Below are positions 49,407 to 61,300 of a stretch of 64,000 bases of DNA, piece by piece. Under the pieces are notes generated by a model. The model did no database searches and was not told the DNA's origin. It saw only the letters and a program-made list of their open reading frames with translations. This DNA comes from Protonemura montana. Its lineage: Eukaryota; Arthropoda; Insecta; Plecoptera; Nemouridae. Position 1 is the stretch's first letter. Each line of letters opens with the position of its first letter. The stretch covers positions 27,080,851 through 27,144,850 of the forward strand of contig OX387604.1 in assembly GCA_947568835.1 (NCBI GenBank), read 5' to 3'. The position numbers were made by a program, and so were the translations under genes.

Positions 49407-49955
49407 CTTCACTTTACTTCACTTTACTTCACTTTACTTTACTTTACTTCACTTTACTTCACTTTACTTCACTTTACTTCACTTTACTTCACTTTACTTC
49501 ACTTTACTTCACTTTACTTCACTTTACTTCACTTTACTTCACTTTACTTCACTTTACTTCACTTTACTTCACTTTACTTCACTTTACTTCACTTTACTTC
49601 ACTTTACTTCACTTTACTTCACTTTACTTCACTTTACTTTACTTCACTTTACTTCACTTTACTTCACTTTACTTCACTTTACTTCACTTTACTTCACTTT
49701 ACTTCACTTTACTTCACTTTACTTCACTTTACTTCACTTTACTTCACTTTACTTCACTTTACTTCACTTTACTTCACTTTACTTCACTTTACTTCACTTT
49801 ACTTCACTTTACTTCACTTTACTTCACTTTACTTCACTTTACTTCACTTTACTTCACTTTACTTCACTTTACTTCACTTTACTTCACTTTACTTCACTTT
49901 ACTTCACTTTACTTCACTTTACTTCACTTTACTTCACTTTGCTTGACTTTACTTG
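49407..49955. repeat. 10-bp array (CTTCACTTTA)n, about 55 copies
   Basis: Nearly perfect. Two units lack the C (ACTTTACTTT). The right end decays to CTTGACTTT. Low divergence suggests a young array. Confidence 0.97.
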
Positions 49956-50134
49956 ACTTTTCTTGACTGTCTAAGGTCTAATGATGTTCAAGCATCAGTC
50001 TTCGAGTTATAATTCAGGTAATCTCAATCAATTCATCTTCAATCATCTAAATTATATCGGGAATCAGGATTTACAATATAGAATCAGGTCTTGCCATTAA
50101 ATACAAATCAACAGTTTAATATTCAAAGCTCTTT

Positions 50135-50140
50135 TTTATT
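50135..50140 (-). promoter_or_regulatory. Poly(A) signal AATAAA of the astacin gene
   Basis: The minus-strand AATAAA lies about 150 bp after the stop codon, just beyond the 10-bp array that makes up most of the 3' UTR. Confidence 0.65.
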
Positions 50141-50147
50141 GAAGTAC

Positions 50148-50290
50148 TACACTCCACCGAACTCCACCTAACTCCACCTAACTCCACCTAACTCCACCTA
50201 ACTTCACCTAACTCCACCTAACTCCACCTAACTTCATCTCACTCCACCTAACTCCACCTAACTCCACCTAACTTCATCTCACTTCATCTC
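50148..50290. repeat. 10-bp array (ACTCCACCTA)n abutting the astacin stop codon
   Basis: About 14 units with ACTTCACCTA and ACTTCATCTC variants. On the gene strand the first units read AAGTGAGATG, in which the TGA of the first is the stop codon itself. Confidence 0.93.
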
Positions 50291-53200
50291 ACTTCTTGCA
50301 AGGGTACATGGAGTTGAGTTTCTGGATGTCTTTGGGACTCAGTCCAACGCGCTGGCCAATTGTTGCGTTGGGATCCTGCAAATAAAATCAGTCAAATTCC
50401 AGTCATGTGATTCAAGTCATAAACTGGTGATGAACTGGTGATGAACTGGTGATGAACTGGTGATGAACTGGTGATGAACTGGTGATGAACTGGTGATGAA
50501 CTGGTGATGAACTGGTGATGAACTGGTGATGAACTGGGGACGAACTAGTGCTTACTGTGGGAACGATTGTTGGCAGACCGTTGCTAGAAAAGGCGAGCTC
50601 GCTGTAGTGCATAACGCTGTTGTAATCATACACAACACCGAAGTCAGTTATCACCGAGGCTGGATACTTGTTGAAATTATTTTCAGTTCCTGCAATCAAA
50701 AGTAAGAACTTGTCTTATCAGTGCAGGTGCAGGTGCAGGTGCAGGTGCAGGTGCAGGTGCAGGTGCGGGTGTGGGTGCGGGTGCAGGTGCAGGTGCAGGT
50801 GCAGGTGCGGGTGTGGGTGTGGGTGTGGGTGCGGGTGCAGGTGCGGGTGTGGGTGTGGGTGCGGGTGCAGGTGCAGGTGCAGGTGTGGGTGCAGGTGCAG
50901 GTGCGGGTGTGGGTGTGGGTGTGGGTGTGGGTGTGGGTGCAGGTGCGGGTGCAGGTGCGGGTGCAGATAAAGGTTTGGATCGTTTTGAAACTTTTATTCT
51001 CAATCCCTATGATTTTGAGAGGGACAGAGTGGTTTCTTGGATGTTCTGCTTGGATGTTCTACTAGGAGGGGAGGGGTGGGGAGGGATGGTCTCTCGGATG
51101 AGTCACCTGCTTGGATGTTCTACTAGGAGGGGAGGGGTGGGGAGGGATGGTCTCTCGGATGAGTCACCTGCTTGGGTGTTCTACTAGGAGGGGAGGGGTG
51201 GGGAGGGATGGTCTCTCGGATGAGTCACCTGCTTGGATGTTCTATTAGGAGGGGAGGGGTGAGGAGGGATGGTCTCTCGGATGAGTCACCTGCTTGGATG
51301 TTCTACTAGGAGGGGAGGGATGGGGAGGGATGGTCTCTCGGATGAGTCACCTGCTTGGATGTTCTCGAAGTGGATGGTTACGAAGTTATCACGATCAGTG
51401 GCGCTCTGTTGATGGTAGAATCCGAGTGCGTGTAAAAGTTCGTGCATAATTGTCCCGTGTCTGAAGCAACCGGAGCCCGGCGTATTATAAGCCAGGTTCA
51501 GCACTTGTCGCTGAAACACATATAAGCCAGGTGTAATATAAGCAATCTGTATAATAAGATTGGCTTATTATAAGCCAGGTGTATTATAAGCCAGGTTCAG
51601 CACTTGTCGCTGAAACACATATAAGCCAGGTGTAATATAAGCCATATGTATAATAAGCTTGGCTTATTATAAGCCAGGTGTATTATAAGCCAGGTGTAAT
51701 ATAAGCCAGGTGTAATATAAGCTTGGCTTATTATAAGCCAGGTGTATTATAAGCCAGGTGTAATATAAGCCAGGTGTATTATAAGCCATGTGTATAATAA
51801 GCTTGGCTTATTATAAGCCATGTGTAATAAAGGCCAGGTGTAATATAAGCCAGGTGTATTATAAGCCAGGTGTATTATAAGCTTGGCTTATTATAAGCCA
51901 GGTGTAATAAAGGCCAGGTGTAATATAAGCCAGGTGTATTATAAGCCAGGTGTATTATAAGCTTGGCTTATTATAAGCCAGTTATTTTCTTACCCCTCCT
52001 GAGCGTCCAACATTTGAGTAGCATCCCGATGCACTGCCTTGGATAAGAACGTAGTCCCTGTCAGCTGTTTCTCGAGGTCGCATGCTAACGCATGTTTTAG
52101 CAGCGTAATCAGCAAACGCTGCTTGGATCGCTGTTACCTGAGCAGCATCTGAAATTAGTTTTAAATCAGTTTTATATTGGTTTTAAATCTTGTATTTTAT
52201 ATTGCAATAAAACTAATCTTGTCATGCTATGTTGAAGTGATTGAATATGTGGTAACACTCAGCAACAGTAGGAGAGGAGGGGTCTAGTTGTCTCAAAATC
52301 TATCTATGTGTGCATATCTTCTAGAAAAATGAAGTTATTCTTGTGTTATATTTTATTTATTAATTAATACACATTTGGTTATAATGTGAATTTTTTTGCA
52401 ATTTATTAGATCGTCAGTTGAATTGCTATGTCTCTTCGTTGACCTGTAAATGTTTCAGACTTTTAACCCCACGTGTGGGTGGAGTTGTCTCACACACTGA
52501 GGCTAGTTGTCTCAGTGAGAAATTTCGTCATGTGATCACATAATTTATTTAATTAAAATCTGCATCAGTTACTTTATGACAATACCGAGTCAATGTTCAA
52601 TAATTTATGTCAAAATATTTTGCCACTTTTTCCTGCAACACAAATTGAGCAGCGCGTAACATGACATCGGGTGCTACCAGCCCCCGAACTCGTTATAAAC
52701 TCGTAATTGGCAAATTTTTGTAAATTGGTTCTGTAAATTTGTAAAAATAATCAATTACTTACAAAACAAACAAAATGAACTTAAACTGAAAGCTACTTCT
52801 GGGGTTATGTCATTCTGTGACAGCTAGACCCATCATAGACTTTCAGCTTTACATTTAAAATTAATATACATCTCGTGCATATATTCATCATATAAGAAAA
52901 ATTATAAACAGGCAATATGTTTGCTGAAAAGAAAATAAATATGCACATTCAATTAGATGGATATTTTTACGTAAAATACGAAATAACTTAGCAGCAGAAA
53001 AGTTACTAACCACCTGTCAAAACAAACAATCTCTTCCAGAAGTGTGAATTATGCACCGAAACGAATGACATTTTCAGAATAGTAAAATATTTAGACGTCG
53101 AAGCAGCCAGGATCAGTATTTTGCCTCTGGTACCATTTGGAGTGGAGATTTTAAGTTTTAACACTGAGACAACTTGCCCCTGAGACTTTTAGACCCCTCC

Positions 53201-53582
53201 TCCCCTAATATGAAACAAAATTCTGACAAACACATACATATTCCTTCGTTTCTGAATTCACTTCAGTATTATTTCGATTCTCAAAACCATTTCAAACAAA
53301 AAAGTATTCTTGTTTTACTAAGTACAGTTTGACATAATATTCAAATGATTGATAAAATGATCAATTCTTACCAAATCCAGAGGCAATTTCGTAGACAAGA
53401 ACGGAGTTGGGCCAGTATTTGGTTTGATCGAGAAGCCCGTTTTGTCCCTCAGCAAACGTAATGTCTCCCTCAAACATTCCAGATAATTCCCAAGCGTTTT
53501 GTTCCTCCTTTAAAGGGAGAGACAACGCCCCAGGTAAACATACCACAGCGTACAAACACGAGAATAGCAAGAACAGCGACAT
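50289..53582 (-). CDS. Astacin-family (M12A) secreted zinc metalloprotease, complete, five exons
   Basis: The exons are 53582-53372, 52148-51994, 51510-51351, 50689-50556 and 50375-50289 (stop TGA), all GT/AG with matching phases, 747 nt giving 248 aa. Residues 1-21 are a signal peptide ([18 protein letters not shown]). The short propeptide has FEGD at 37-40, whose Asp is the aspartate switch that keeps astacins latent. The catalytic domain starts near 53 (TKYWPNS). It has the zinc motif [11 protein letters not shown] (145-155: His145, Glu146, His149, His155) followed by QQSATDRD, and the Met-turn SVMHY (200-204) with zinc-proximal Tyr204. Four Cys can make the two conserved disulfides. There is no EGF, CUB or ShK tail, so it is a minimal astacin, probably a digestive or extracellular protease. 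The Glu usual after the third His is Gln, as in other arthropod members. The start at 53582 has AATAATATG context and gives the signal peptide directly. All four introns carry arrays or an insertion, yet the frame and catalytic residues are intact. Confidence 0.96.
50427..50540. repeat. 11-bp array (GATGAACTGGT)n, about 10 copies
   Basis: In astacin intron 4, starting about 15 bases inside the exon 4 donor. The units are almost identical. Confidence 0.95.
50721..50965. repeat. 6-bp array (GGTGCA / GGTGCG / GGTGTG)n, about 41 copies
   Basis: In astacin intron 3, ending about 30 bp before the exon 4 acceptor in gene orientation. All frames on both strands are open or nearly so (GAGAGV, PAPAPT), an artefact. 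Confidence 0.96.
51041..51352. repeat. 61-bp repeat containing the astacin exon 3 end and donor, about 5 copies
   Basis: Gene-strand units read AGAACATCCAAGCAG|GTGAC followed by TCATCCGAGAGACCATCCCT and a C-rich part. The copy at 51345 onward is the true exon 3 donor. Intronic copies put the same 15 exon bases and donor at GT positions about 51289, 51228, 51167 and 51106. Confidence 0.93.
51481..51980. repeat. Array in astacin intron 2 derived from the exon 3 start and acceptor
   Basis: A 62-base segment at 51482-51543 is repeated exactly at 51581-51642. It comprises 29 exon 3 bases coding for RQVLNLAYN, the acceptor, and intron. The rest is a variable series of ATTATAAGCCAGGTGT units, similar to the exon codons for LAYNT, with several TGGCTTATTATAAGCCA palindromes. 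Confidence 0.9.
52269..53207. mobile_element. Non-autonomous DNA-transposon-like insertion in astacin intron 1
   Basis: The ends are inverted: TAGGAGAGGAGGGGTCTAGT at the left, and at the right the inverse reads TAGGGGAGGAGGGGTCTAAA. AGTTGTCTCA-type motifs lie inside both ends. The 939-bp interior is AT-rich with no long frame, so it could move only with enzymes from elsewhere. I do not see a clear target duplication and cannot assign a superfamily. Confidence 0.55.
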
Positions 53583-53626
53583 TATTATCAATCCTGACAA
53601 ACTTTACACCTCTGCATTTTATTACT

Positions 53627-53636
53627 CTTTATATAT
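53627..53636 (-). promoter_or_regulatory. TATA-like box of the astacin gene
   Basis: The minus strand reads ATATATAAAG about 45 bp before the start codon. A TCAGGA initiator-like site follows about 40 bp downstream, a little far for a standard pair. The 5' UTR would be very short. Confidence 0.5.
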
Positions 53637-53946
53637 TAAATAATATATAGTTCAAGTATTAATCAAATCTTTTCAAACTGCTGATCGCTAATTGTTACAA
53701 TGATATTTAATGTTGGACGATTTGTTGTCCCAGCTAATGTTTTTTAATTAGCATTGTTGGGCTATACGAGCACAAAGTCTCTCACTTATCTTGATTAATG
53801 ACAAATTATATCAGTTCTTGATTACAAATGCTTGTCTTATCAAACAATCAAAATAATGTCAAAACAAATCAAACAAAACATTTTGAATAACAATGTCATA
53901 TTGATATGAGAATTAAGTCAGGGAACGAATTTGTTCGGTTCGGTTT
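53637..53946. other. Unique upstream region of the astacin gene
   Basis: AT-rich, nothing else recognised. Confidence 0.5.
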
Positions 53947-54559
53947 GGCAAATACATTTAGCTCTTATATACTTGGCAAATACATTTAGCTCTTATATAC
54001 TTGGCAAATACATTTAGCTCTTATATACTTGGCAAATACATTTAGCTCTTATATACTTAGCAAATACATTTAGCTCTTATATACTTAGCAAATACATTTA
54101 GCTCTTATATACTTGGCAAATACATTTAGCTCTTATATACTTGGCAAATACATTTAGCTCTTATATACTTGGCAAATACATTTAGCTCTTATATACTTGG
54201 CAAATACATTTAGCTCTTATATACTTGGCAAATACATTTAGCTCTTATATACTTGGCAAATACATTTAGCTCTTATATACTTAGCAAATACATTTAGCTC
54301 TTATATACTTAGCAAATACATTTAGCTCTTATATACTTGGCAAATACATTTAGCTCTTATATACTTGGCAAATACATTTAGCTCTTATATACTTGGCAAA
54401 TACATTTAGCTCTTATATACTTGGCAAATACATTTAGCTCTTATATACTTGGCAAATACATTTAGCTCTTATATACTTGGCAAATACATTTAGCTCTTAT
54501 ATACTTGGCAAATACATTTAGCTCTTATATACTTGGCAAATACATTTAGCTCTTATATA
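53947..54559. repeat. 28-bp minisatellite, about 22 copies, upstream of astacin
   Basis: The unit is GGCAAATACATTTAGCTCTT then ATATACTT. Only G/A at the first base varies (GGCAAA or AGCAAA). It starts about 310 bp upstream of the TATA-like box. Confidence 0.96.
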
Positions 54560-55200
54560 AGCGAATTTAAGTGAAGCGTACACAAATTCATGCGTTCATA
54601 ATAGTGCTGCAGTTCCTCTGGAGAGTATGCATCTCATGCTACTTCCGTGAAACGCGGGTTGTCTAACTTGCAACTTGCAGGGGCAACAATTATTGTTTTA
54701 TGTCTAATATTTCATGAAATATTTCAATAATAAAACTATTTGGGATATTCACAGGCAAACCTTATTGTTTAACTCTGAATGCACAATATGGCGAATGCAT
54801 TAAGTAGTACAGCAATGTCATATGTAATTTAATTATTTGTTCAGTATTTATTGTATTTTATTCATTGTATGTATTGGAAAAGTTTGGTCTGCAACGCGGG
54901 CTGCTTCTAGAATAGCTGGTGATTTCAATATTATCTAACAACTGTTGCTACTGCGTGTTAACTGTATTATTATTATATTATCGATTATCAGTCAATGTTC
55001 AGTAAACCTTTTGACCTTGTTCCGGTCCAAGCAATCAAGTTTTATCTCACTAATAAAGTTGGCACAAACTTCCAGAGAAATTCAAGGAAGTCAAGACACG
55101 ATATTAATGATTTCATTGCAAGTCAACGAATCGTTATCCAATTCCCCGAATTGATATTCGTTGCTTGCAAGCAACATATGTAATTATATAAAACCAATAA
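54560..55200. other. Unique stretch before the LINE fragment
   Basis: It may contain more of the LINE, but I cannot align it. No host exon is supported. Confidence 0.45.
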
Positions 55201-55224
55201 CACCATGGTAAGAGACAACATTGA

Positions 55225-55915
55225 AACATTGAAACATTGGAAACATTTAAGTACACTTAATTGGGGTGGCCATATGAATAAATTAGCACCCCAGATCGCT
55301 TCAGCTTGCTTCTTGATCAAGCGAATCATGCAAATAACATAAATAAAAATAGCCCTGATGGTCTATTACGCGTATATCCAGTCAAAACTGCAGTATGGAA
55401 TTGTTCTGTGAGGAATTAGAAGAGAGACAAAACAACTGTTCATATTACAAAAGAGAACTTTAAGATACATGGCCAGGGCCAGTATGGACCCCACATCAGA
55501 ATTTTATTACAAACACTCTTGCAGGCCAATTTTTAAACGTTTCAAAATTATGACAATCCCGTGCCTTTATATATATAATACTATTTTATATAAAATTGAT
55601 GATTTACCAAACGATAATAATGATTTAAACTGTAAGACAAGGACAAAGGGAAATTTTAAACTAAAGAAAATAAAACTTGAAATAACAAAGAAAGACCCAG
55701 ATTTTGCAGGTGCAAAACTGTATAATGCTCTACCTAATTATATCAAGGAAAAAAAAGGACAGGCGCTAAGAAATAGCATAAAAGACTTTTTAAATGAGAG
55801 ATGTTTTTATACTGTCAAAGAATATTGTACCTTTTAATTTTAAAAAATGACTGTTAAATAACGTGTATATGTTCTAAATGACAATAAACAAATTGTTATT
55901 ATTATTATTTAAAAA
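55225..55915 (+). mobile_element. LINE (non-LTR retrotransposon) 3' fragment
   Basis: One frame reads STLNWGGHMNKLAPQIASAC, then MVYYAYIQSKLQYGIVL, then PIFKRFKIMTIPCLYIYN, KTRTKGNF, LEITKKDPDFAGAKLYNALP and a stop at 55835-55837. This is the end of the reverse transcriptase and C-terminal segment of Jockey/CR1-like elements. Two in-frame stops (about 55340 and 55409) and loss of the 5' part show it is dead. A short (ATT)n tail ends it near 55910. Confidence 0.8.
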
Positions 55916-55994
55916 TGTTTGAACCGTTATTCTTATCGCTGATTATCGAAACCAGGGGAAGTTGAATTAATTTAAGTTAAGTTGACTTTTAGAA

Positions 55995-57165
55995 GAAGCT
56001 GCAATATTTGGTACGCACTTTTATAAGAAGCTGCAATATTTGGTACGCACTTTTATAAGTAGCTGCAATATTTGGTACGCACTTTTATAAGTAGCTGCAA
56101 TATTTGGTACGCACTTTTATAAGTAGCTGCAATATTTGGTACGCACTTTTATAAGTAGCTGCAATATTTGGTACGCACTTTTATAAGAAGCTGCAATATT
56201 TGGTACGCACTTTTATAAGTAGCTGCAATATTTGGTACGCACTTTTATAAGAAGCTGCAATATTTGGTACGCACTTTTATAAGAAGCTGCAATATTTGGT
56301 ACGCACTTTTATAAGTAGCTGCAATATTTGGTACGCACTTTTATAAGTAGCTGCAATATTTGGTACGCACTTTTATAAGTAGCTGCAATATTTGGTACGC
56401 ACTTTTATAAGAAGCTGCAATATTTGGTACGCACTTTTATAAGTAGCTGCAATATTTGGTACGCACTTTTATAAGTAGCTGCAATATTTGGTACGCACTT
56501 TTATAAGTAGCTGCAATATTTGGTACGCACTTTTATAAGAAGCTGCAATATTTGGTACGCACTTTTATAAGTAGCTGCAATATTTGGTACGCACTTTTAT
56601 AAGTAGCTGCAATATTTGGTACGCACTTTTATAAGAAGCTGCAATATTTGGTACGCACTTTTATAAGTAGCTGCAATATTTGGTACGCACTTTTATAAGA
56701 AGCTGCAATATTTGGTACGCACTTTTATAAGTAGCTGCAATATTTGGTACGCACTTTTATAAGTAGCTGCAATATTTGGTACGCACTTTTATAAGTAGCT
56801 GCAATATTTGGTACGCACTTTTATAAGTAGCTGCAATATTTGGTACGCACTTTTATAAGTAGCTGCAATATTTGGTACGCACTTTTATAAGTAGCTGCAA
56901 TATTTGGTACGCACTTTTATAAGTAGCTGCAATATTTGGTACGCACTTTTATAAGAAGCTGCAATATTTGGTACGCACTTTTATAAGTAGCTGCAATATT
57001 TGGTACGCACTTTTATAAGTAGCTGCAATATTTGGTACGCACTTTTATAAGTAGCTGCAATATTTGGTACGCACTTTTATAAGTAGCTGCAATATTTGGT
57101 ACGCACTTTTAGAAGTAGCTGCAATATTTGGTACGCACTTTTATAAGTAGCTGCAATATTTGGGA
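55995..57165. repeat. 32-bp minisatellite, about 36 copies
   Basis: The unit is GTAGCTGCAATATTTGGTAC then GCACTTTTATAA. A GTAGC/GAAGC difference is nearly the only variation. Confidence 0.97.
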
Positions 57166-57404
57166 CGCAAAGAGTCGTTAAGTGAAAAAGATAAACTGAA
57201 AATTAAAATGTAAATATATATTTTTATGAAAGTGACAAGGCAGGTTTTTTGGGCAAACATTACATTTAAGAAAACAACCTATGGTTGGGTTTAAAGTGTA
57301 TGTGAAACATAAAGGATGGGAGATTTTGTGAGTCTACACGTGTTTTTAAGTTAAATAATTAGTAGTTATTACAAATCTATGTGAAATGAAATCCAGGAAC
57401 TTTC
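57166..57404. other. Unique stretch
   Basis: Nothing recognised. Confidence 0.5.
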
Positions 57405-57860
57405 AAACCCCCCAATCTGATAGAACCCCCAAATCTGATAGAACCCCCCAATCTGATAGAACCCCCCCAATCTGATAGAACCCCCCAATCTGATAGAACC
57501 CCCCAATCTGATAGAACCCCCCAATCTGATAGAACCCCCCAATCTGATAGAACCCCCCAATCTGATAGAACCCCCCAATCTGATAGAACCCCCCAATCTG
57601 ATAGAACCCCCTAATCTGATAGAACCCCCCAATCTGATAGAACCCCCCAATCTGATAGAACCCCCCAATCTGATAGAACCCCCTAATCTGATAGAACCCC
57701 CCAATCTGATAGAACCCCCTAATCTGATAGAACCCCCCAATCTGATAGAACCCCCTAATCTGATAGAACCCCCCAATCTGATAGAACCCCCAAATCTGAT
57801 AGAACCCCCCAATCTGATAGAACCCCCAAATCTGATAGAACCCCCAAATCTGATAGAACC
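57405..57860. repeat. 18-bp array (GAACCCCCCAATCTGATA)n, about 25 copies
   Basis: CCCCCTAAT and CCCCCAAAT variants. The minus strand is open (GGSIRL) as an artefact. Confidence 0.97.
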
Positions 57861-58339
57861 TTATTTGCTGGACCTTAACAGCACCTACTTCTTGCTTGAT
57901 TACTAATTATCAACTAATTATCAGAAAAAGTCTTAATGAAACAGTGAATTTGACAATAAATTCGAGTCTTTCTAGATTTAGTTAAAAAGTTGGCTCAACA
58001 ATAGCAAAGAATGTTTGTGTAGATTGTATTCTACTTATTGTATTCTACTCATTGTATTCTATTGATTGGCAAACAGCTTCGATGAGCAAATACTTTTATC
58101 TAGTTTATTACTCAGCGCACTAACAGCATGACAAATGCAATCCTGTGTTTGCATGGAGATAATTCTCACCAAGGAAAGTGTTTTGTTATAATCATAAAGT
58201 ACAGCATGTTTTAATACAACACAAATATTAACACATCACACATATATGCAAGTAACCTTTCCTTTACAAGGTGGCATGTGACATCATTCAACTTCACTCA
58301 ACTTCACTCAACCTGTCAGTCAAGCTATGAGCAGCCAAT
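57861..58339. other. Unique stretch
   Basis: Three copies of TATTCTACT lie near 58027-58060. No gene. Confidence 0.5.
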
Positions 58340-61300
58340 TCTAGATCAGCTGGATGAGTCTGTGACCAGGCAGTGCTAGGACAGCTGGATGAGTCTGTGA
58401 CCAGGCAATGCTAGGACAGCTGGATGAGTCTGTGACCAGGCAATGCTAGGTCAGCTGGATGAGTCTGTGACCAGGCAATGCTAGGTCAGCTGGATGAGTC
58501 TGTGACCAGGCAATGCTAGGTCAGCTGGATGAGTCTGTGACCAGGCAATGCTAGGTCAGCTGGATGAGTCTGTGACCAGGCAATGCTAGGACAGCTGGAT
58601 GAGTCTGTGACCAGGCAATGCTAGGACAGCTGGATGAGTCTGTGACCAGGCAATGCTAGGTCAGCTGGATGAGTCTGTGACCAGGCAATGCTAGGACAGC
58701 TGGATGAGTCTGTGACCAGGCAATGCTAGGTCAGCTGGATGAGTCTGTGACCAGGCAATGCTAGGTCAGCTGGATGAGTCTGTGACCAGGCAATGCTAGG
58801 ACAGCTGGATGAGTCTGTGACCAGGCAATGCTAGGTCAGCTGGATGAGTCTGTGACCAGGCAATGCTAGATCAGCTGGATGAGTCTGTGACCAGGCAATG
58901 CTAGGTCAGCTGGATGGGTCTGTGACCAGGCAATGCTAGGTCAGCTGGATGAGTCTGTGACCAGGCAATGCTAGGTCAGCTGGATGAGTCTGTGACCAGG
59001 CAATGCTACATCAGCTGGATGAGTCTGTGACCAGGCAATGCTAGGTCAGCTGGATGAGTCTGTGACCAGGCAATGCTAGGTCAGCTGGATGAGTCTGTGA
59101 CCAGGCAATGCTAGGACATCTGGATGAGTCTGTGACCAGGCAATGCTAGGTCAGCTGGATGAGTCTGTGACCAGGCAATGCTAGGTCAGCTGGATGAGTC
59201 TGTGACCAGGCAATGCTAGGACAGCTGGATGAGTCTGTGACCAGGAAATGCTAGGTCAGCTGGATGAGTCTGTGACCAGGCAATGCTAGGTCAGCTGGAT
59301 GAGTCTGTGACCAGGCAATGCTAGGTCAGCTGGATGAGTCTGTGACCAGGCAATGCTAGGACAGCTGGATGAGTCTGTGACCAGGCAATGCTAGGACAGC
59401 TGGATGAGTCTGTGACCAGGCAATGCTAGGACAGCTGGATGAGTCTGTGACCAGGCAATGCTAGGACAGCTGGATGAGTCTGTGACCAGGCAATGCTAGG
59501 ACAGCTGGATGAGTCTGTGACCAGGCAATGCTAGGACAGCTGGATGAGTCTGTGACCAGGCAATGCTAGGACAGCTGGATGAGTCTGTGACCAGGCAATG
59601 CTAGGACAGCTGGATGAGTCTGTGACCAGGCAATGCTAGGACAGCTGGATGAGTCTGTGACCAGGCAATGCTAGGACAGCTGGATGAGTCTGTGACCAGG
59701 CAATGCTAGGACAGCTGGATGAGTCTGTGACCAGGCAATGCTAGGTCAGCTGGATGAGTCTGTGACCAGGCAATGCTAGGACAGCTGGATGAGTCTGTGA
59801 CCAGGCAATGCTAGGTCAGCTGGATGAGTCTGTGACCAGGCAATGCTAGGTCAGCTGGATGAGTCTGTGACCAGGCAATGCTAGGTCAGCTGGATGAGTC
59901 TGTGACCAGGCAATGCTACATCAGCTGGATGAGTCTGTGACCAGGCAATGCTAGGTCAGCTGGATGAGTCTGTGACCAGGCAATGCTAGGTCAGCTGGAT
60001 GAGTCTGTGACCAGGCAATGCTAGGTCAGCTGGATGAGTCTGTGACCAGGCAATGCTAGGACAGCTGGATGAGTCTGTGACCAGGAAATGCTAGGTCAGC
60101 TGGATGAGTCTGTGACCAGGCAATGCTAGGTCAGCTGGATGAGTCTGTGACCAGGCAATGCTAGGTCAGCTGGATGAGTCTGTGACCAGGCAATGCTAGG
60201 TCAGCTGGATGAGTCTGTGACCAGGCAATGCTAGGTCAGCTGGATGAGTCTGTGACCAGGCAATGCTAGGACAGCTGGATGAGTCTGTGACCAGGCAATG
60301 CTAGGACAGCTGGATGAGTCTGTGACCAGGCAATGCTAGGACAGCTGGATGAGTCTGTGACCAGGCAATGCTAGGACAGCTGGATGAGTCTGTGACCAGG
60401 CAATGCTAGGACAGCTGGATGAGTCTGTGACCAGGCAATGCTAGGACAGCTGGATGAGTCTGTGACCAGGCAATGCTAGGACAGCTGGATGAGTCTGTGA
60501 CCAGGCAATGCTAGGACAGCTGGATGAGTCTGTGACCAGGCAATGCTAGGTCAGCTGGATGAGTCTGTGACCAGGCAATGCTAGGACAGCTGGATGAGTC
60601 TGTGACCAGGCAATGCTAGGACAGCTGGATGAGTCTGTGACCAGGCAATGCTAGGACAGCTGGATGAGTCTGTGACCAGGCAATGCTAGGACAGCTGGAT
60701 GAGTCTGTGACCAGGCAGTGCTAGGACAGCTGGATGAGTCTGTGACCAGGCAATGCTAGGACAGCTGGATGAGTCTGTGACCAGGCAATGCTAGGTCAGC
60801 TGGATGAGTCTGTGACCAGGCAATGCTAGGACAGCTGGATGAGTCTGTGACCAGGCAATGCTAGGTCAGCTGGATGAGTCTGTGACCAGGCAATGCTAGG
60901 ACAGCTGGATGAGTCTGTGACCAGGCAATGCTAGGACAGCTGGATGAGTCTGTGACCAGGCAATGCTAGGTCAGCTGGATGAGTCTGTGACCAGGCAATG
61001 CTAGGACAGCTGGATGAGTCTGTGACCAGGCAATGCTAGGACAGCTGGATGAGTCTGTGACCAGGCAATGCTAGGACAGCTGGATGAGTCTGTGACCAGG
61101 CAATGCTAGGACAGCTGGATGAGTCTGTGACCAGGCAATGCTAGGACAGCTGGATGAGTCTGTGACCAGGCAATTCTAGATCAGCTGGATGAGTCTGTGA
61201 CCAGGCAATGCTAGGACAGCTGGATGAGTCTGTGACCAGGCAATGCTAGGACAGCTGGATGAGTCTGTGACCAGGCAATGCTAGGACAGCTGGATGAGTC

